From NCBI GenBank assembly GCA_045649485.1, contig JAZRPZ010000004.1, positions 16,853-80,852 on the forward strand: DNA of 64,000 nt, written 5' to 3'. A program made the position numbers and the translations under genes. This document shows positions 25,145-33,509 of the stretch, piece after piece. The notes below the pieces were generated by a model, which was not told where the DNA came from, ran no database searches, and worked only from the letters and a program-made list of their open reading frames with translations. The stretch is from RUG11247 sp045649485. Its GTDB lineage: Bacteria; Bacillota; Clostridia; Christensenellales; Aristaeellaceae. Numbering within the stretch: the first letter of the stretch is position 1; each line of letters starts with the position of its first letter.

Positions 25145-26035
25145 ATGGAATTTCGCAATTTGACCACCTTTGTGCGTGCCGCCGAACTGCGCAGTTTCTC
25201 TCAGGCCGCAAGGCAATTAGGTTATTCTCAGTCTGCAGTATCCATGCAGATAAGTCAGCTGGAAAACGAACTCGGCACTTCTCTTTTTGACCGTGTAGGT
25301 AAAACTGTGGCATTGACTCCTCAGGGCGCGCAATTTTATGAACATGCTCAGAATATTCTCCGCATGACAGAAAACGCCAAAAAGCTCATGAACAACGTAT
25401 CCTCCGTCAGCGGTCAATTGCGCATAGTAATGGCCGAATCGTTGTGCATGTCCATCTTCCCCAAAGTACTCGATCGTTTCTGCAAGCTGCATCCCGAAGT
25501 CCAGATAACCGTCCGCGGTGCAGACAGCGACGGTATGTTCAAGGCGCTTACTCAAAATGACGCAGACCTTATCTATCACCTTGATCACCTGATCTATCGC
25601 CCGGATTGTGAAACTGCGCTCTCCTCTCCTGTGCCTATCGTATTTGCGGCACCCGCATCACATCCTCTCGCCGGTAAAAAAGATATCCCAGCTTCGGAAT
25701 GTACAGAATATCCCTTTATACTTACCGAAAAAGGCATGAGTTATCGCTCACAGCTGGATGTTCAGCTGGCGCGCCTCGGCCTGTCAATCGAGCCTATACT
25801 CGAGATAGGCAATACCGATGTCATCGCTTCGCTTATCGAAAACAGCAGTGACCGCATTGCATTCATTCCCGAATTCGTAATAAGCGAACAGATAAAAGCC
25901 GGCACCATAGTAAAGCTTGATATAAACGATATCCACGTAGAGCTGTACAAGCAGCTTATTTACCACAAAGGAAAATGGATAACTCCGGCAATGCAGGCCA
26001 TGATAGACATGCTCTGCGATTCTGACAATATCTGA
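25145..26035 (+). CDS. LysR-family transcriptional regulator (2)
   Basis: A 296-residue LysR regulator. Helix-turn-helix residues about 1-60 include RSFSQAARQLGYSQSAVSMQISQLENELG; the effector domain contains LRIVMAESLCMSIFP and HPEVQITVRGADS. It reads in the same direction as the DUF1538 and PII-like genes, 140 bp upstream of them, with its own promoter. That gap holds a large inverted repeat. It is the most likely local regulator of the DUF1538/PII pair, though LysR proteins more often sit divergent to their targets. GGAGTGA precedes the ATG. Confidence 0.9.
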   Translation: MEFRNLTTFVRAAELRSFSQAARQLGYSQSAVSMQISQLENELGTSLFDRVGKTVALTPQGAQFYEHAQNILRMTENAKKLMNNVSSVSGQLRIVMAESLCMSIFPKVLDRFCKLHPEVQITVRGADSDGMFKALTQNDADLIYHLDHLIYRPDCETALSSPVPIVFAAPASHPLAGKKDIPASECTEYPFILTEKGMSYRSQLDVQLARLGLSIEPILEIGNTDVIASLIENSSDRIAFIPEFVISEQIKAGTIVKLDINDIHVELYKQLIYHKGKWITPAMQAMIDMLCDSDNI

Positions 26036-26101
26036 CTTACCTGATGCTTATCTCGCAGTTCTTAGCGGTTCCTTAGCGGCAAACAAACCTCCTCTGCCTT
26101 G

Positions 26102-26154
26102 CGATGGTTGACTGAATTTGTTATGCTTATTTTAAATTCAATCAATCACCATCG
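26102..26154. promoter_or_regulatory. promoter region with long interrupted inverted repeat before the DUF1538 gene
   Basis: CGATGGT and ACCATCG (7 bp) enclose TGAATTT and AAATTCA (7 bp) around a short centre. The repeat covers a possible promoter, TTGACT (26108-26113), 17 bp, TTTAAA (26131-26136). It may be the binding site of the upstream LysR protein or a leader RNA hairpin. Confidence 0.5.
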
Positions 26155-26175
26155 ATCATTTGGAAGGAGGAAACG

Positions 26176-27702
26176 ATGTTTAACCCTACCCGCAACATAA
26201 TGAGAGAAAAGCTGAGGGAATCGCTTGTGTCAGTGCTTCCTATAGCAGCGCTGGTCTTCATCATTTGCTTCCTCATCGTTCCCGTACCTAACAGTGCTCT
26301 GTTGGCGTTCATTCTTGGCGCAATGATGCTGGTAATCGGTATGGGACTGTTCACTCTCGGTACAGACATGGCCATGACTCCGATAGGTGAATATGTTGGT
26401 GCAGCACTCACCCGTTCACGCAAGATATGGCTCATAGCTCTGGTCGGTCTTATTCTCGGTATACTCATTACCGTGGCAGAACCTGATCTTCAGGTGCTTG
26501 CCGAACAGGTACCCAACGTACCAAATCTGGTCCTGATACTCGCCGTTGCCATCGGCGTTGGTCTTTTCCTGGTAATGGCGCTGCTGCGCATACTGTTCAA
26601 GGTCAAAATGAAATACATTCTGGCAACATTCTATGTTGCAGTATTCATTCTGGCGCAGTTTGTTCCCAAATCTTTCCTTGCAGTCGCTTTCGACTCCGGC
26701 GGTGTTACCACCGGTCCCATGACCGTACCTTTCATACTGGCGCTGGGCGTCGGTGTTTCCGCTATCCGTAGCGATAAGGAAGCAGAGAGCGATTCCTTCG
26801 GTCTGGTAGCACTGTGCTCCATCGGCCCCATACTGGCTGTAATGCTGCTGGGCCTCATTTATAACCCGGATAATGCCGCTTATGAACCTGAAGTACTGCA
26901 TCTTACGGAAAATTCAAGAGAACTGGGCAGCCTGTTTTTCAGCGAATTTCCCTACTATATGATCGAGGTACTTGTCGCTCTTGCCCCCATAGTGGCATTC
27001 TTCCTTATTTTCCATTTTACCACGCTGCATCTTAAGCGCAATAAAATGATCCGAATCATAATCGGTATCATATATACCTATCTGGGGCTGGTTTTGTTCC
27101 TTCTGGGTGTAAACGTAGGCTTTATGCCTCTGGGAAATTATCTTGGTCTCATGCTTGGTGCGCTTGATTTCAACTGGATTCTGGTGCCCCTCGGAATGAT
27201 CATCGGTTACTTCACGGTAACCGCAGAGCCCGCGGTTCATGTACTGAGCAAACAGGTATATGAGCTTACCGCAGGCGCAATCCCGAAGAAAGCACTGAGC
27301 ACCTGTCTCTCCATCGGCGTTGCTGTGTCCGTTGGTCTGGCAATGCTCAGGATACTGCTCGGAATACCGATCATGTATCTGCTGATCCCCGGATATGCGA
27401 TCGCGATGATACTGATGATCTTCGTCCCCGAGATATTTACTTCCATCGCATTTGACTCCGGCGGAGTTGCGTCCGGTCCCATGACCGCGACCTTCCTGCT
27501 GCCGCTGGCTATGGGCGTATGTACCGCAACGGGCGGCGACGTTTCTTCCGATGCTTTCGGCGTCGTTGCAATGGTAGCAATGACTCCCCTTATCGCAATC
27601 CAGGCACTTGGTCTGTATTTCAAGCTGAAGCACAAGAAGATCAAGACAACTCAGGAAGAAGCACTTGCTTCGCTGCCTGAGGAAGACATTATTGAAGTTT
27701 AA
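26176..27702 (+). CDS. DUF1538 membrane protein, two tandem repeats
   Basis: A 508-residue polytopic membrane protein recognised as DUF1538, with about 14 hydrophobic segments. Two homologous halves are visible. LGTDMAMTPIGEYVG, TVAEPDLQVLAEQV and AFDSGGVTTGPMT (FDSGG at 172-176) in the first half correspond to LGVNVGFMPLGNYLG, TAEPAVHVLSKQV and AFDSGGVASGPMT (FDSGG at about 426-430) in the second. Repeated polar glycine motifs inside membrane helices suggest an inverted-repeat transporter with two-fold symmetry. The substrate is unknown. GGAGG precedes the ATG. The PII-like gene begins 18 bp downstream, which points to control of transport by a PII-type sensor. Confidence 0.87.
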   Translation: MFNPTRNIMREKLRESLVSVLPIAALVFIICFLIVPVPNSALLAFILGAMMLVIGMGLFTLGTDMAMTPIGEYVGAALTRSRKIWLIALVGLILGILITVAEPDLQVLAEQVPNVPNLVLILAVAIGVGLFLVMALLRILFKVKMKYILATFYVAVFILAQFVPKSFLAVAFDSGGVTTGPMTVPFILALGVGVSAIRSDKEAESDSFGLVALCSIGPILAVMLLGLIYNPDNAAYEPEVLHLTENSRELGSLFFSEFPYYMIEVLVALAPIVAFFLIFHFTTLHLKRNKMIRIIIGIIYTYLGLVLFLLGVNVGFMPLGNYLGLMLGALDFNWILVPLGMIIGYFTVTAEPAVHVLSKQVYELTAGAIPKKALSTCLSIGVAVSVGLAMLRILLGIPIMYLLIPGYAIAMILMIFVPEIFTSIAFDSGGVASGPMTATFLLPLAMGVCTATGGDVSSDAFGVVAMVAMTPLIAIQALGLYFKLKHKKIKTTQEEALASLPEEDIIEV

Positions 27703-27720
27703 AAGGAGGTGGACGGGTAA

Positions 27721-28422
27721 ATGTACGGAATCAGAATGCTCATGGTTATTACCCAGCGTGAATTCGAAGGAGATTACATCAAATTTCTCAAAAAAAATAA
27801 TATCTCCGCTATATTCAGTACTCCCGCCCGTGGTACCGCAGGTCAGACCATCCTGAAGATGCTCGGCCTTGATAAATCCGAAAAAGTTATTATACTTGCT
27901 CTTACCGAAAGAAGCCATGCAAAACATGTCATGAAGGGAATGATCTCCCGACTCGGCATAAACATCGCCGGCAACGGAATCGCTATATCCATCCCTGTCG
28001 GCAGCATCGGCGGAGCAAGCTGCATGAAATATCTGCTTGAAGGGCAGGACGTTATTATTGGTGAGGTGAACGAAGTGGAACAGAAGCAGGAATTTAATTA
28101 CGAGCTGTTGGTTGCTTTTATCGAAAGCGGCACTTCTGATATAGTAATGGATGCGGCACGCAAGGCTAACGCCGGCGGCGGTACTGTCATACATGCCAAG
28201 GGCCTTGGTACTGAATTTACCAGCAAGTTCTTCGGCGTTTCCATCGCAACCGAAAAAGACATCGTGCTCATCGTTGTAAGGCGCGAGGATAAGGTAAACG
28301 TTATGCGCGCCATTATGACCGACGCAGGTATTCGTTCCGATGCGCATACCGCACTCATTTCCCTGCCGGTTGAGAACGTAGCCGGTCTCGTCAGCGTCAT
28401 GGCCGACGATATCGAAAACTGA
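27721..28422 (+). CDS. tandem PII-like signalling protein
   Basis: A 233-residue protein of two PII-like (GlnB/ferredoxin-like) halves. The first (about 1-105) starts YGIRMLMVITQREFEGDYIKFLKK and ends with a VIILALTERSHAKHVM core. The second (about 120-225) has YELLVAFIESGTSDIVMDAARKANAGGGTVIHAKG, FFGVSIATEKDIVLIVVRREDKVNVMRAIM and a closing strand. Normal PII proteins are ~112-residue single-domain trimers, so this is a two-domain fusion. Next to a duplicated DUF1538 transporter it may gate transport in response to a nucleotide or other ligand. AAGGAGGTGG precedes the ATG. Confidence 0.8.
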   Translation: MYGIRMLMVITQREFEGDYIKFLKKNNISAIFSTPARGTAGQTILKMLGLDKSEKVIILALTERSHAKHVMKGMISRLGINIAGNGIAISIPVGSIGGASCMKYLLEGQDVIIGEVNEVEQKQEFNYELLVAFIESGTSDIVMDAARKANAGGGTVIHAKGLGTEFTSKFFGVSIATEKDIVLIVVRREDKVNVMRAIMTDAGIRSDAHTALISLPVENVAGLVSVMADDIEN

Positions 28423-28438
28423 CCGGATGCATAAAATC

Positions 28439-28470
28439 AAGCCCTGCCGCTTATGTGGCAGGGCTTTTGT
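28439..28470. terminator. bidirectional terminator
   Basis: AAGCCCTGCC and GGCAGGGCTTTT form the stem, between the PII-like gene and the convergent CorC-family gene. Confidence 0.85.
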
Positions 28471-28479
28471 ATTGGGTTA

Positions 28480-29739
28480 TTATTCGTCTTCATCATTTGC
28501 TTCAGCCGGTCTGCGGACCACCTGAGCCTTGTCTACGCGATGTGAATCGATGGCCGTGACAGTTATCTCGAGATTCATATAATCGAATCTGTCGCCAGCT
28601 GCCGGTATCTTGCTCAGCTGTTCTGCGATCCATCCGCTGAAGGAAACTGCTTCGGATTCGATAGACATATCAAAGAACTGACAGAAATCCTCAAAATCAA
28701 CTGCGCCGTCTACCTCATAGGTATTCCCGGAAATCTGCTTGAAGTTCTCCACGACCTCATCGTGTTCATCCCATATCTCCCCGACAAGTTCTTCCAGAAT
28801 ATCCTCCATTGTGACGATGCCGAGAGTTCCGCCGTAATCATCGATAACCACCGCAATATGTGATTTCTCCTTCTGAAGCAGTTTCAGAAGATCCGGTATC
28901 TTTTCAGACTTATGTATAAACGGAGGTTTGGAAATTATCTCTCCGATAGGCTTGTCAGTTATACCAGTTCCTACATAGAAATCCTTCTGGTGAATAACAC
29001 CTACGATGTCATCGATGGTCTCATTGTATACCAGCAGTCTGGAATATCTGGATTCCGAGAATATAACCGCGATTTCCTCATTGGGTGTATCCACAGGCAC
29101 TGCCTCAAGCTCAACACGGTGAGTGAGTATATCTTCCGCCTTAAGATCATTGAATTCGATAGCGTTTCGGATGAGATCACCCTCGTCATCATCTATTCCG
29201 CCTTCGTTACGGGCTTCATCAACGATCATGATGAGCTCTTCCTGGGACATCTTCTCCTCTTTTTTGACATTGAACAGGCGGGTCAAAAGCTGCTTCCACA
29301 GGCCGAACAGTCGGTTCAGAGGAGTAAATACGATGATAAACAGCTTGATCACAGGGGCAGAGAACATTGCGAAGCTTTCCGGCATATCCTTGGCTATACT
29401 CTTGGGTGATATTTCACCGAAAATAAGCACAAGCACAGTTACAACGATAGTGGAAACCGTAGCGCCGTAATCGCCTCCGATAAGCCTTATAAACAACAGG
29501 GTACCCATCGAGGACAACAGTATATTCACAATATTATTGCCAATCAGAATTGTTGATATAAGATCGTTATATCTCTCTGAAAGCTCGTACGCAAGTTTCG
29601 CGCGCTTGTCTCCCTTTTCTATCAACAGTTTCAGTCTTGTCTTATTGAGTGACGAAAACGCCGTCTCCGTCGCCGAAAAATAAGCTGACATCAAAAGACA
29701 CACTGCCATGATTATAACACTGGTTACATTATTACTCAT
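28480..29739 (-). CDS. HlyC/CorC (CNNM-type) transporter: DUF21-CBS-CorC_HlyC
   Basis: A 419-residue membrane protein. The N-terminal DUF21 domain (about 1-180) has three to four helices and the typical SAYFSATETAFSSLNKTRLKLL start. A CBS pair follows (about 200-325; VIHQKDFYVG, IAVVIDDYGGTLGIVTMEDILEELVGEIWDEHD), then a C-terminal CorC/HlyC domain. Relatives export Mg2+ or other divalent cations. ATG 29739 has AAGGAGA seven bases before it. A leader peptide and an intrinsic terminator lie between promoter and gene, so expression is probably controlled by attenuation. Confidence 0.9.
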   Translation of the reverse strand: MSNNVTSVIIMAVCLLMSAYFSATETAFSSLNKTRLKLLIEKGDKRAKLAYELSERYNDLISTILIGNNIVNILLSSMGTLLFIRLIGGDYGATVSTIVVTVLVLIFGEISPKSIAKDMPESFAMFSAPVIKLFIIVFTPLNRLFGLWKQLLTRLFNVKKEEKMSQEELIMIVDEARNEGGIDDDEGDLIRNAIEFNDLKAEDILTHRVELEAVPVDTPNEEIAVIFSESRYSRLLVYNETIDDIVGVIHQKDFYVGTGITDKPIGEIISKPPFIHKSEKIPDLLKLLQKEKSHIAVVIDDYGGTLGIVTMEDILEELVGEIWDEHDEVVENFKQISGNTYEVDGAVDFEDFCQFFDMSIESEAVSFSGWIAEQLSKIPAAGDRFDYMNLEITVTAIDSHRVDKAQVVRRPAEANDEDE

Positions 29740-29762
29740 TTCTGTTCTCCTTATATTCAGAT

Positions 29763-29806
29763 ACAAAAAGACATACCTGCTGCTCTCATGAGCCCAGATA
29801 TGTCTT
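29763..29806 (-). terminator. attenuator hairpin in the CorC-gene leader
   Basis: On the minus strand AAAGACATATCTG pairs with CAGGTATGTCTTT (13 pairs, one G-U), with an inner GCTC/GAGC stem, followed by TTTTTG. The stop codon of the leader peptide (29786-29788) lies in the apical part, so ribosome position could decide folding. Confidence 0.75.
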
Positions 29807-29878
29807 TGTATAAATAGCTATTACGAAACAAACGTATCCGTTATTGTCTTCGCAACTGTCGCAATCCATAAGATTCAA
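29786..29878 (-). CDS. leader peptide upstream of the CorC-family gene
   Basis: A 30-codon frame from TTG 29878, or 27 codons from the in-frame ATG at 29869. From the ATG it reads MDCDSCEDNNGYVC and continues with a hydrophobic FVIAIYTK stretch. GAGGAGG (29883-29889) is four bases before the TTG. The peptide is acidic and Cys-rich at its start. Its end overlaps the attenuator stem. This layout is like regulatory leader peptides of Mg2+ transporters in enterobacteria, where acidic or Pro-rich codons destabilise ribosomes at low Mg2+; that parallel is inference. Confidence 0.5.
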   Translation of the reverse strand: MNLMDCDSCEDNNGYVCFVIAIYTKTYLGS

Positions 29879-29902
29879 GGTGCCTCCTCACAAATTTATC
29901 TA

Positions 29903-29931
29903 ATTATAAAGCATATCGGAATTACTGTCAA
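29903..29931 (-). promoter_or_regulatory. promoter of the CorC-family leader and gene
   Basis: TTGACA (29926-29931), 17 bp, TATAAT (29903-29908): a consensus promoter about 160 bp upstream of the coding start. Confidence 0.87.
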
Positions 29932-30084
29932 CACCATTTCACAGACATCATTATACCACAAATATCTGCTGTGTTCAGAACCGGATAGGTATTAAAGCTG
30001 CCCCGTCGATGTGTTGGCGGTATTCCGTACACTTCACTCAATATGCTGCGCTGCGGTAATACCGAAACATTCTGTTGCAATAAA

Positions 30085-30126
30085 GAAGATCGCCATACCG
30101 CGATTTATCACGGTACGGCGATCTTC
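30085..30126 (-). terminator. terminator of aldo/keto reductase 4
   Basis: GAAGATCGCC-A-TACCG and CGGTA-C-GGCGATCTTC form a long hairpin, followed on the minus strand by TTTATTG. It lies 44 bp past the reductase stop. Confidence 0.7.
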
Positions 30127-30169
30127 ATACTCAAATGTATCTGCCGGACAGTATCCCCCCGGCGATGCG

Positions 30170-31261
30170 TTATTTTTCAAACGCTTTAACAAGCTTCTGC
30201 AGAGTTTCGGTTATGGGAAGCTTCTGAGGGCAGTTACGTTCGCAGGCCTTGCAATCGAGGCATTCGGATGCCTTTGCGGATACCGCTGCAATGGAAGCAT
30301 ACATATGGTCCATCTTCCAGCCATCGGAGGGATTGCGGGCGTATTCGTTGTAAAGAGACATATAGTCCGGTATAGCTATCTTCCTGGGGCAATGGGACAA
30401 ACAATATCCGCATGCAGTACATTCAACCGCAATGGAAGAGCGCAGCTTGTCGGCGGCTTCCATAAGCAAAGATACTTCCGCTTCGGTAAGCGGTTCAATT
30501 TCCTGCATATTCGAATCTATCTGTTCAACAGTATTCATACCGCTGAGCACGATTTCAACTTTTTCGAGGGACTGTGCGAATGCTACCGCCCATTCTGCAA
30601 GGGTCTTTCCGGGAAGCATAGCAGCAACATCCTCAGGCAGCTGTGCAAGACTTCCGCCCTTTACAGGCTCCATTACGATAACAGACTTGCCGTGTTTGAC
30701 GACGGTATCATACAGATTCTTTGCCTGCAAAGTCGGGCTGAGCCAGTCGAGATAATTCAGCTGAATCAGCACGCAATCTACTTCGGGATGCTTTGTAAGT
30801 ATTTCATCCAGAAGCTCAGGGCTGTCATGGAAGGAAAAACCTATCCTGTCAGCCTTGCCGGAAGCCTTGACGTCGTTCAGAAACCTGAATTCATCGTAGC
30901 TTTCCGCCATTGCATAGTTCTTGCTGTTGAGCCAGTGCAGCATGAAAACATCGAATTTCTCAACGCCGCAGCGTTCAAGCATCTCGGCAAACTGCTTTTC
31001 GCAGTCCTCATAGCTGCGGGCCTTATAGCCGGCAAGCTTATCGCAAATCATGAAAGAATCGCGTGGATAGCGCTTCACAAGAGTATCGCGCAGCGTCGTT
31101 TCGCTTTTGCCGCCAAGATAAGTGTAGGCAGTATCAAAATATTTGCCGCCTTTTTCCATAAATCTGTCGACAATGGCGCAGGTCGCTTCCATATCAATCC
31201 GCTTTTCTCCGTCAGTTTCGATCTGAGGTAGTCTCAGAAAACCGAATCCCATCTTGTTCAC
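30170..31261 (-). CDS. aldo/keto reductase with C-terminal 2x[4Fe-4S] domain (4)
   Basis: A 363-residue aldo/keto reductase-ferredoxin fusion. The tetrad is complete: KYFDTAYTYLGGKSE (Asp, Tyr), FMICDKLAG (Lys) and VFMLHWL (His). The tail has CTACGYCLSHCPRKIAIPD and CLDCKACERNCPQKLPI. The start is taken as GTG 31261 because GGAGG lies seven bases upstream; the ATG at 31279 has no good ribosome site, being itself just before that GGAGG. It follows a P-loop kinase gene on the same strand. The substrate is unknown. Confidence 0.87.
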   Translation of the reverse strand: MNKMGFGFLRLPQIETDGEKRIDMEATCAIVDRFMEKGGKYFDTAYTYLGGKSETTLRDTLVKRYPRDSFMICDKLAGYKARSYEDCEKQFAEMLERCGVEKFDVFMLHWLNSKNYAMAESYDEFRFLNDVKASGKADRIGFSFHDSPELLDEILTKHPEVDCVLIQLNYLDWLSPTLQAKNLYDTVVKHGKSVIVMEPVKGGSLAQLPEDVAAMLPGKTLAEWAVAFAQSLEKVEIVLSGMNTVEQIDSNMQEIEPLTEAEVSLLMEAADKLRSSIAVECTACGYCLSHCPRKIAIPDYMSLYNEYARNPSDGWKMDHMYASIAAVSAKASECLDCKACERNCPQKLPITETLQKLVKAFEK

Positions 31262-31316
31262 AGTTATACCTCCAATCATGCTTTTGCAATCAATTTCTTA
31301 CAGTTTCTATTTTCAG

Positions 31317-31847
31317 TCATTTGCTGACCGATATTTTCATCTGAGCGGTAATAAATTCAATGTTTTCTTCTATGGATTTTGTACCGTCTATCCTTATCAC
31401 CGGACACTGCATACCCTGAAGCCATTTTTCCACATAGTCTTCTCTTCGCGATTCTGCCATTCTGAAAAACTCTTCTTCCTGCGCATAAAGGTCTCCGCCG
31501 GGGAGCATGCGCGCACCGAATTTTCCGAATGAACGCTCTCTTATGCGCCGCATCCTGATTTCTTTCGGCACATCAATGAGCACGACATATTTATAAAGAG
31601 ACACTACAGCTTCGCTATAATCGCCCTTTACCGCCGCGAAAACGAAATCGGGATGCATGGCCGCTTCTTCTGCAAGGAGCATTTCAGCTTCTAAGCGTGT
31701 CCTTGCATTCGCGTAAGGATCGCTTTCATCGCTTCGCGGAAAATACAATTCTTCAGCGTCTATAAAGCGAAAACCAAGCGTTTCGGCCAGCCGTCTGCCA
31801 AAGGTAGTCTTGCCGCATCCGTTGAGACCGCATATAAGAATACCCAT
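31317..31847 (-). CDS. P-loop kinase-like ATP-binding protein
   Basis: A 176-residue protein starting MGILICGLNGCGKTTFGRRLAE, a Walker A motif of the shikimate/adenylate kinase type. FRFIDAEELYF resembles the substrate-binding Asp region, and RRIRERSFGKFGARM looks like a mobile lid with arginines. The target cannot be assigned. The ATG at 31847 has GGTGGAG upstream. It lies 62 bp after the MATE gene and 55 bp before the aldo/keto reductase gene. Confidence 0.7.
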   Translation of the reverse strand: MGILICGLNGCGKTTFGRRLAETLGFRFIDAEELYFPRSDESDPYANARTRLEAEMLLAEEAAMHPDFVFAAVKGDYSEAVVSLYKYVVLIDVPKEIRMRRIRERSFGKFGARMLPGGDLYAQEEEFFRMAESRREDYVEKWLQGMQCPVIRIDGTKSIEENIEFITAQMKISVSK

Positions 31848-31909
31848 AAACTCCACCATCTTTAGCAACACAGGGACGAGCGTAGCCCGTCCCCATATCA
31901 CGAAATTTA

Positions 31910-33322
31910 TTATGCTTTTCTGTCATTAAGAGGATTCCAGGTTCCTCTTATATAGGATATAAGATACAGCACAAACAGCAGCATATTGTGGGCGATCATG
32001 CAGCCCCATGCGGCTATAAGACCGTAATCCAGCAGCTTGTAGTGTCCCAGAAGCTTTATACCGACGAAGGTACCCAGAATGCGTACAGCCCACATGCCGG
32101 CAACGTTATAAACAAAGGGCTGCTTTGTTTTGCCTACGCCCAGCATCATGCCCTCGACTATGATGGAGAAACCGTACATAGGCTCAGAAACAGCTACCAT
32201 TCTGAGCACGGTGGTGCCGAGAGAAACGACCTCGGGAGTCTTATTGAAAAGACCCACCAGCGCAGGAGCGGAGATGAACAGCGCCGCGCCCGAAAGCACC
32301 ATCAGGCTTATTTCTATCGGGATAAACATGCTCGAAATGCGCTTCATCTTTGCCTTGTCGTTTGCGCCGTAAGCGTTGCCCGCAAGGGTGGATGCAGCAG
32401 TCTGCATGCCGTAGCCGGGGATATAGAAGGCGGATTCAACAGTATTGGCGATGGTATGTGCAGCGGTGGATATAGGACCGAGGGAATTGATCATTGCAGC
32501 AAATACCACATAGCCCATGGAAGTGCCTATGCGCTGCAGCAGATTGGGGAAAGCGATGCGTACGCAGGGCTTCAGGATATCCGGGTCGGGCTTCAGGCTG
32601 CAGCCCTTGGGAGATACCATAGGATGCCTCCACAGCACGATAAAGCTGTGGATACCGCTCCAGGTATAGGAAATGGCACTGGCAACCGCCGCGCCCACAA
32701 CGCCCCAGCCGCAGCCGGGCATGGTGAACGTAAGATTAATAAGCGGTATGGTAAGCTCGCGTGTGGGATATATCATGAGGAAATTCAGCACGATATTTAT
32801 CACATTGACATATATGCCGACCTTCATGGGCGTTTTGGTATCGCCCGCCGCACGCAGCACAGTACTGAACATTACGCCCGCTGTACGTGGCAGCATGGGC
32901 AGATAAAGTATCAGGAAATATTTTGCCGCAGTTTCCTGGAGCTCGGGAGCTACCTGCATCCAGACAGGAACATATTTGCTGATCATCACAGGAATGGCCG
33001 TGAAAAGAACGCCTACTACAAGAGTCACAAGCAGCGCCTGAGAAACGGCATTGCGGGCAGCTTCCCTGTCTCCCGCGCCGCATACGCGTGCGATTATGGA
33101 AAGGAAACCTACACTGCAGGCCGAGAGTGCACCGTATATAAGCCAGCCGACAGTGCTGGTCGCGCCTACGGTAGCGGTAGCCTCGGTGCCGAGCACACCA
33201 ACCATGGCAGTATCGATATACTGCACGGCAGTCTGCATAACCTGCTCAAGCATGGTGGGCCATGCAAGTGCCCATATTATGGCAATGGTCGCCCACGCCT
33301 CAGTCTTTCTGAAATTTCGCAT
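31910..33322 (-). CDS. MATE-family efflux transporter (1)
   Basis: A 470-residue protein with 12 predicted membrane helices. LAWPTMLEQVMQTAVQYIDTAMVG is the N-terminal MATE signature, and the second half repeats the pattern in FPNLLQRIGTSMGYVVFAAMINSLG. MATE proteins export drugs or organic cations with Na+ or H+. ATG 33322 is chosen over TTG 33334, which directly abuts the only GAGG. It appears to be the first gene of the run down to 30170. Confidence 0.88.
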   Translation of the reverse strand: MRNFRKTEAWATIAIIWALAWPTMLEQVMQTAVQYIDTAMVGVLGTEATATVGATSTVGWLIYGALSACSVGFLSIIARVCGAGDREAARNAVSQALLVTLVVGVLFTAIPVMISKYVPVWMQVAPELQETAAKYFLILYLPMLPRTAGVMFSTVLRAAGDTKTPMKVGIYVNVINIVLNFLMIYPTRELTIPLINLTFTMPGCGWGVVGAAVASAISYTWSGIHSFIVLWRHPMVSPKGCSLKPDPDILKPCVRIAFPNLLQRIGTSMGYVVFAAMINSLGPISTAAHTIANTVESAFYIPGYGMQTAASTLAGNAYGANDKAKMKRISSMFIPIEISLMVLSGAALFISAPALVGLFNKTPEVVSLGTTVLRMVAVSEPMYGFSIIVEGMMLGVGKTKQPFVYNVAGMWAVRILGTFVGIKLLGHYKLLDYGLIAAWGCMIAHNMLLFVLYLISYIRGTWNPLNDRKA

Positions 33323-33509
33323 AGTTCTTGCCAACCTCGTTCAATTCATTATTCACAGGATAGCACAAAGCATGTATTTTGTAAACGTACAATAGGTTAT
33401 CATCATCCATATCATTTTTATTTATCATCCATACCTTTTAAGCAGGAATCCGATAAAATTTATAGAATTGATATATATCTATGTTTATGCATTCAAGGAG
33501 GTCATTTCC

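Noticed and set aside
26914..28440. A 508-codon minus-strand frame opposite DUF1538 and the PII-like gene
   Set aside because: It crosses two real genes and is rich in His, Gln and Tyr with no domain. It is a codon-bias shadow.
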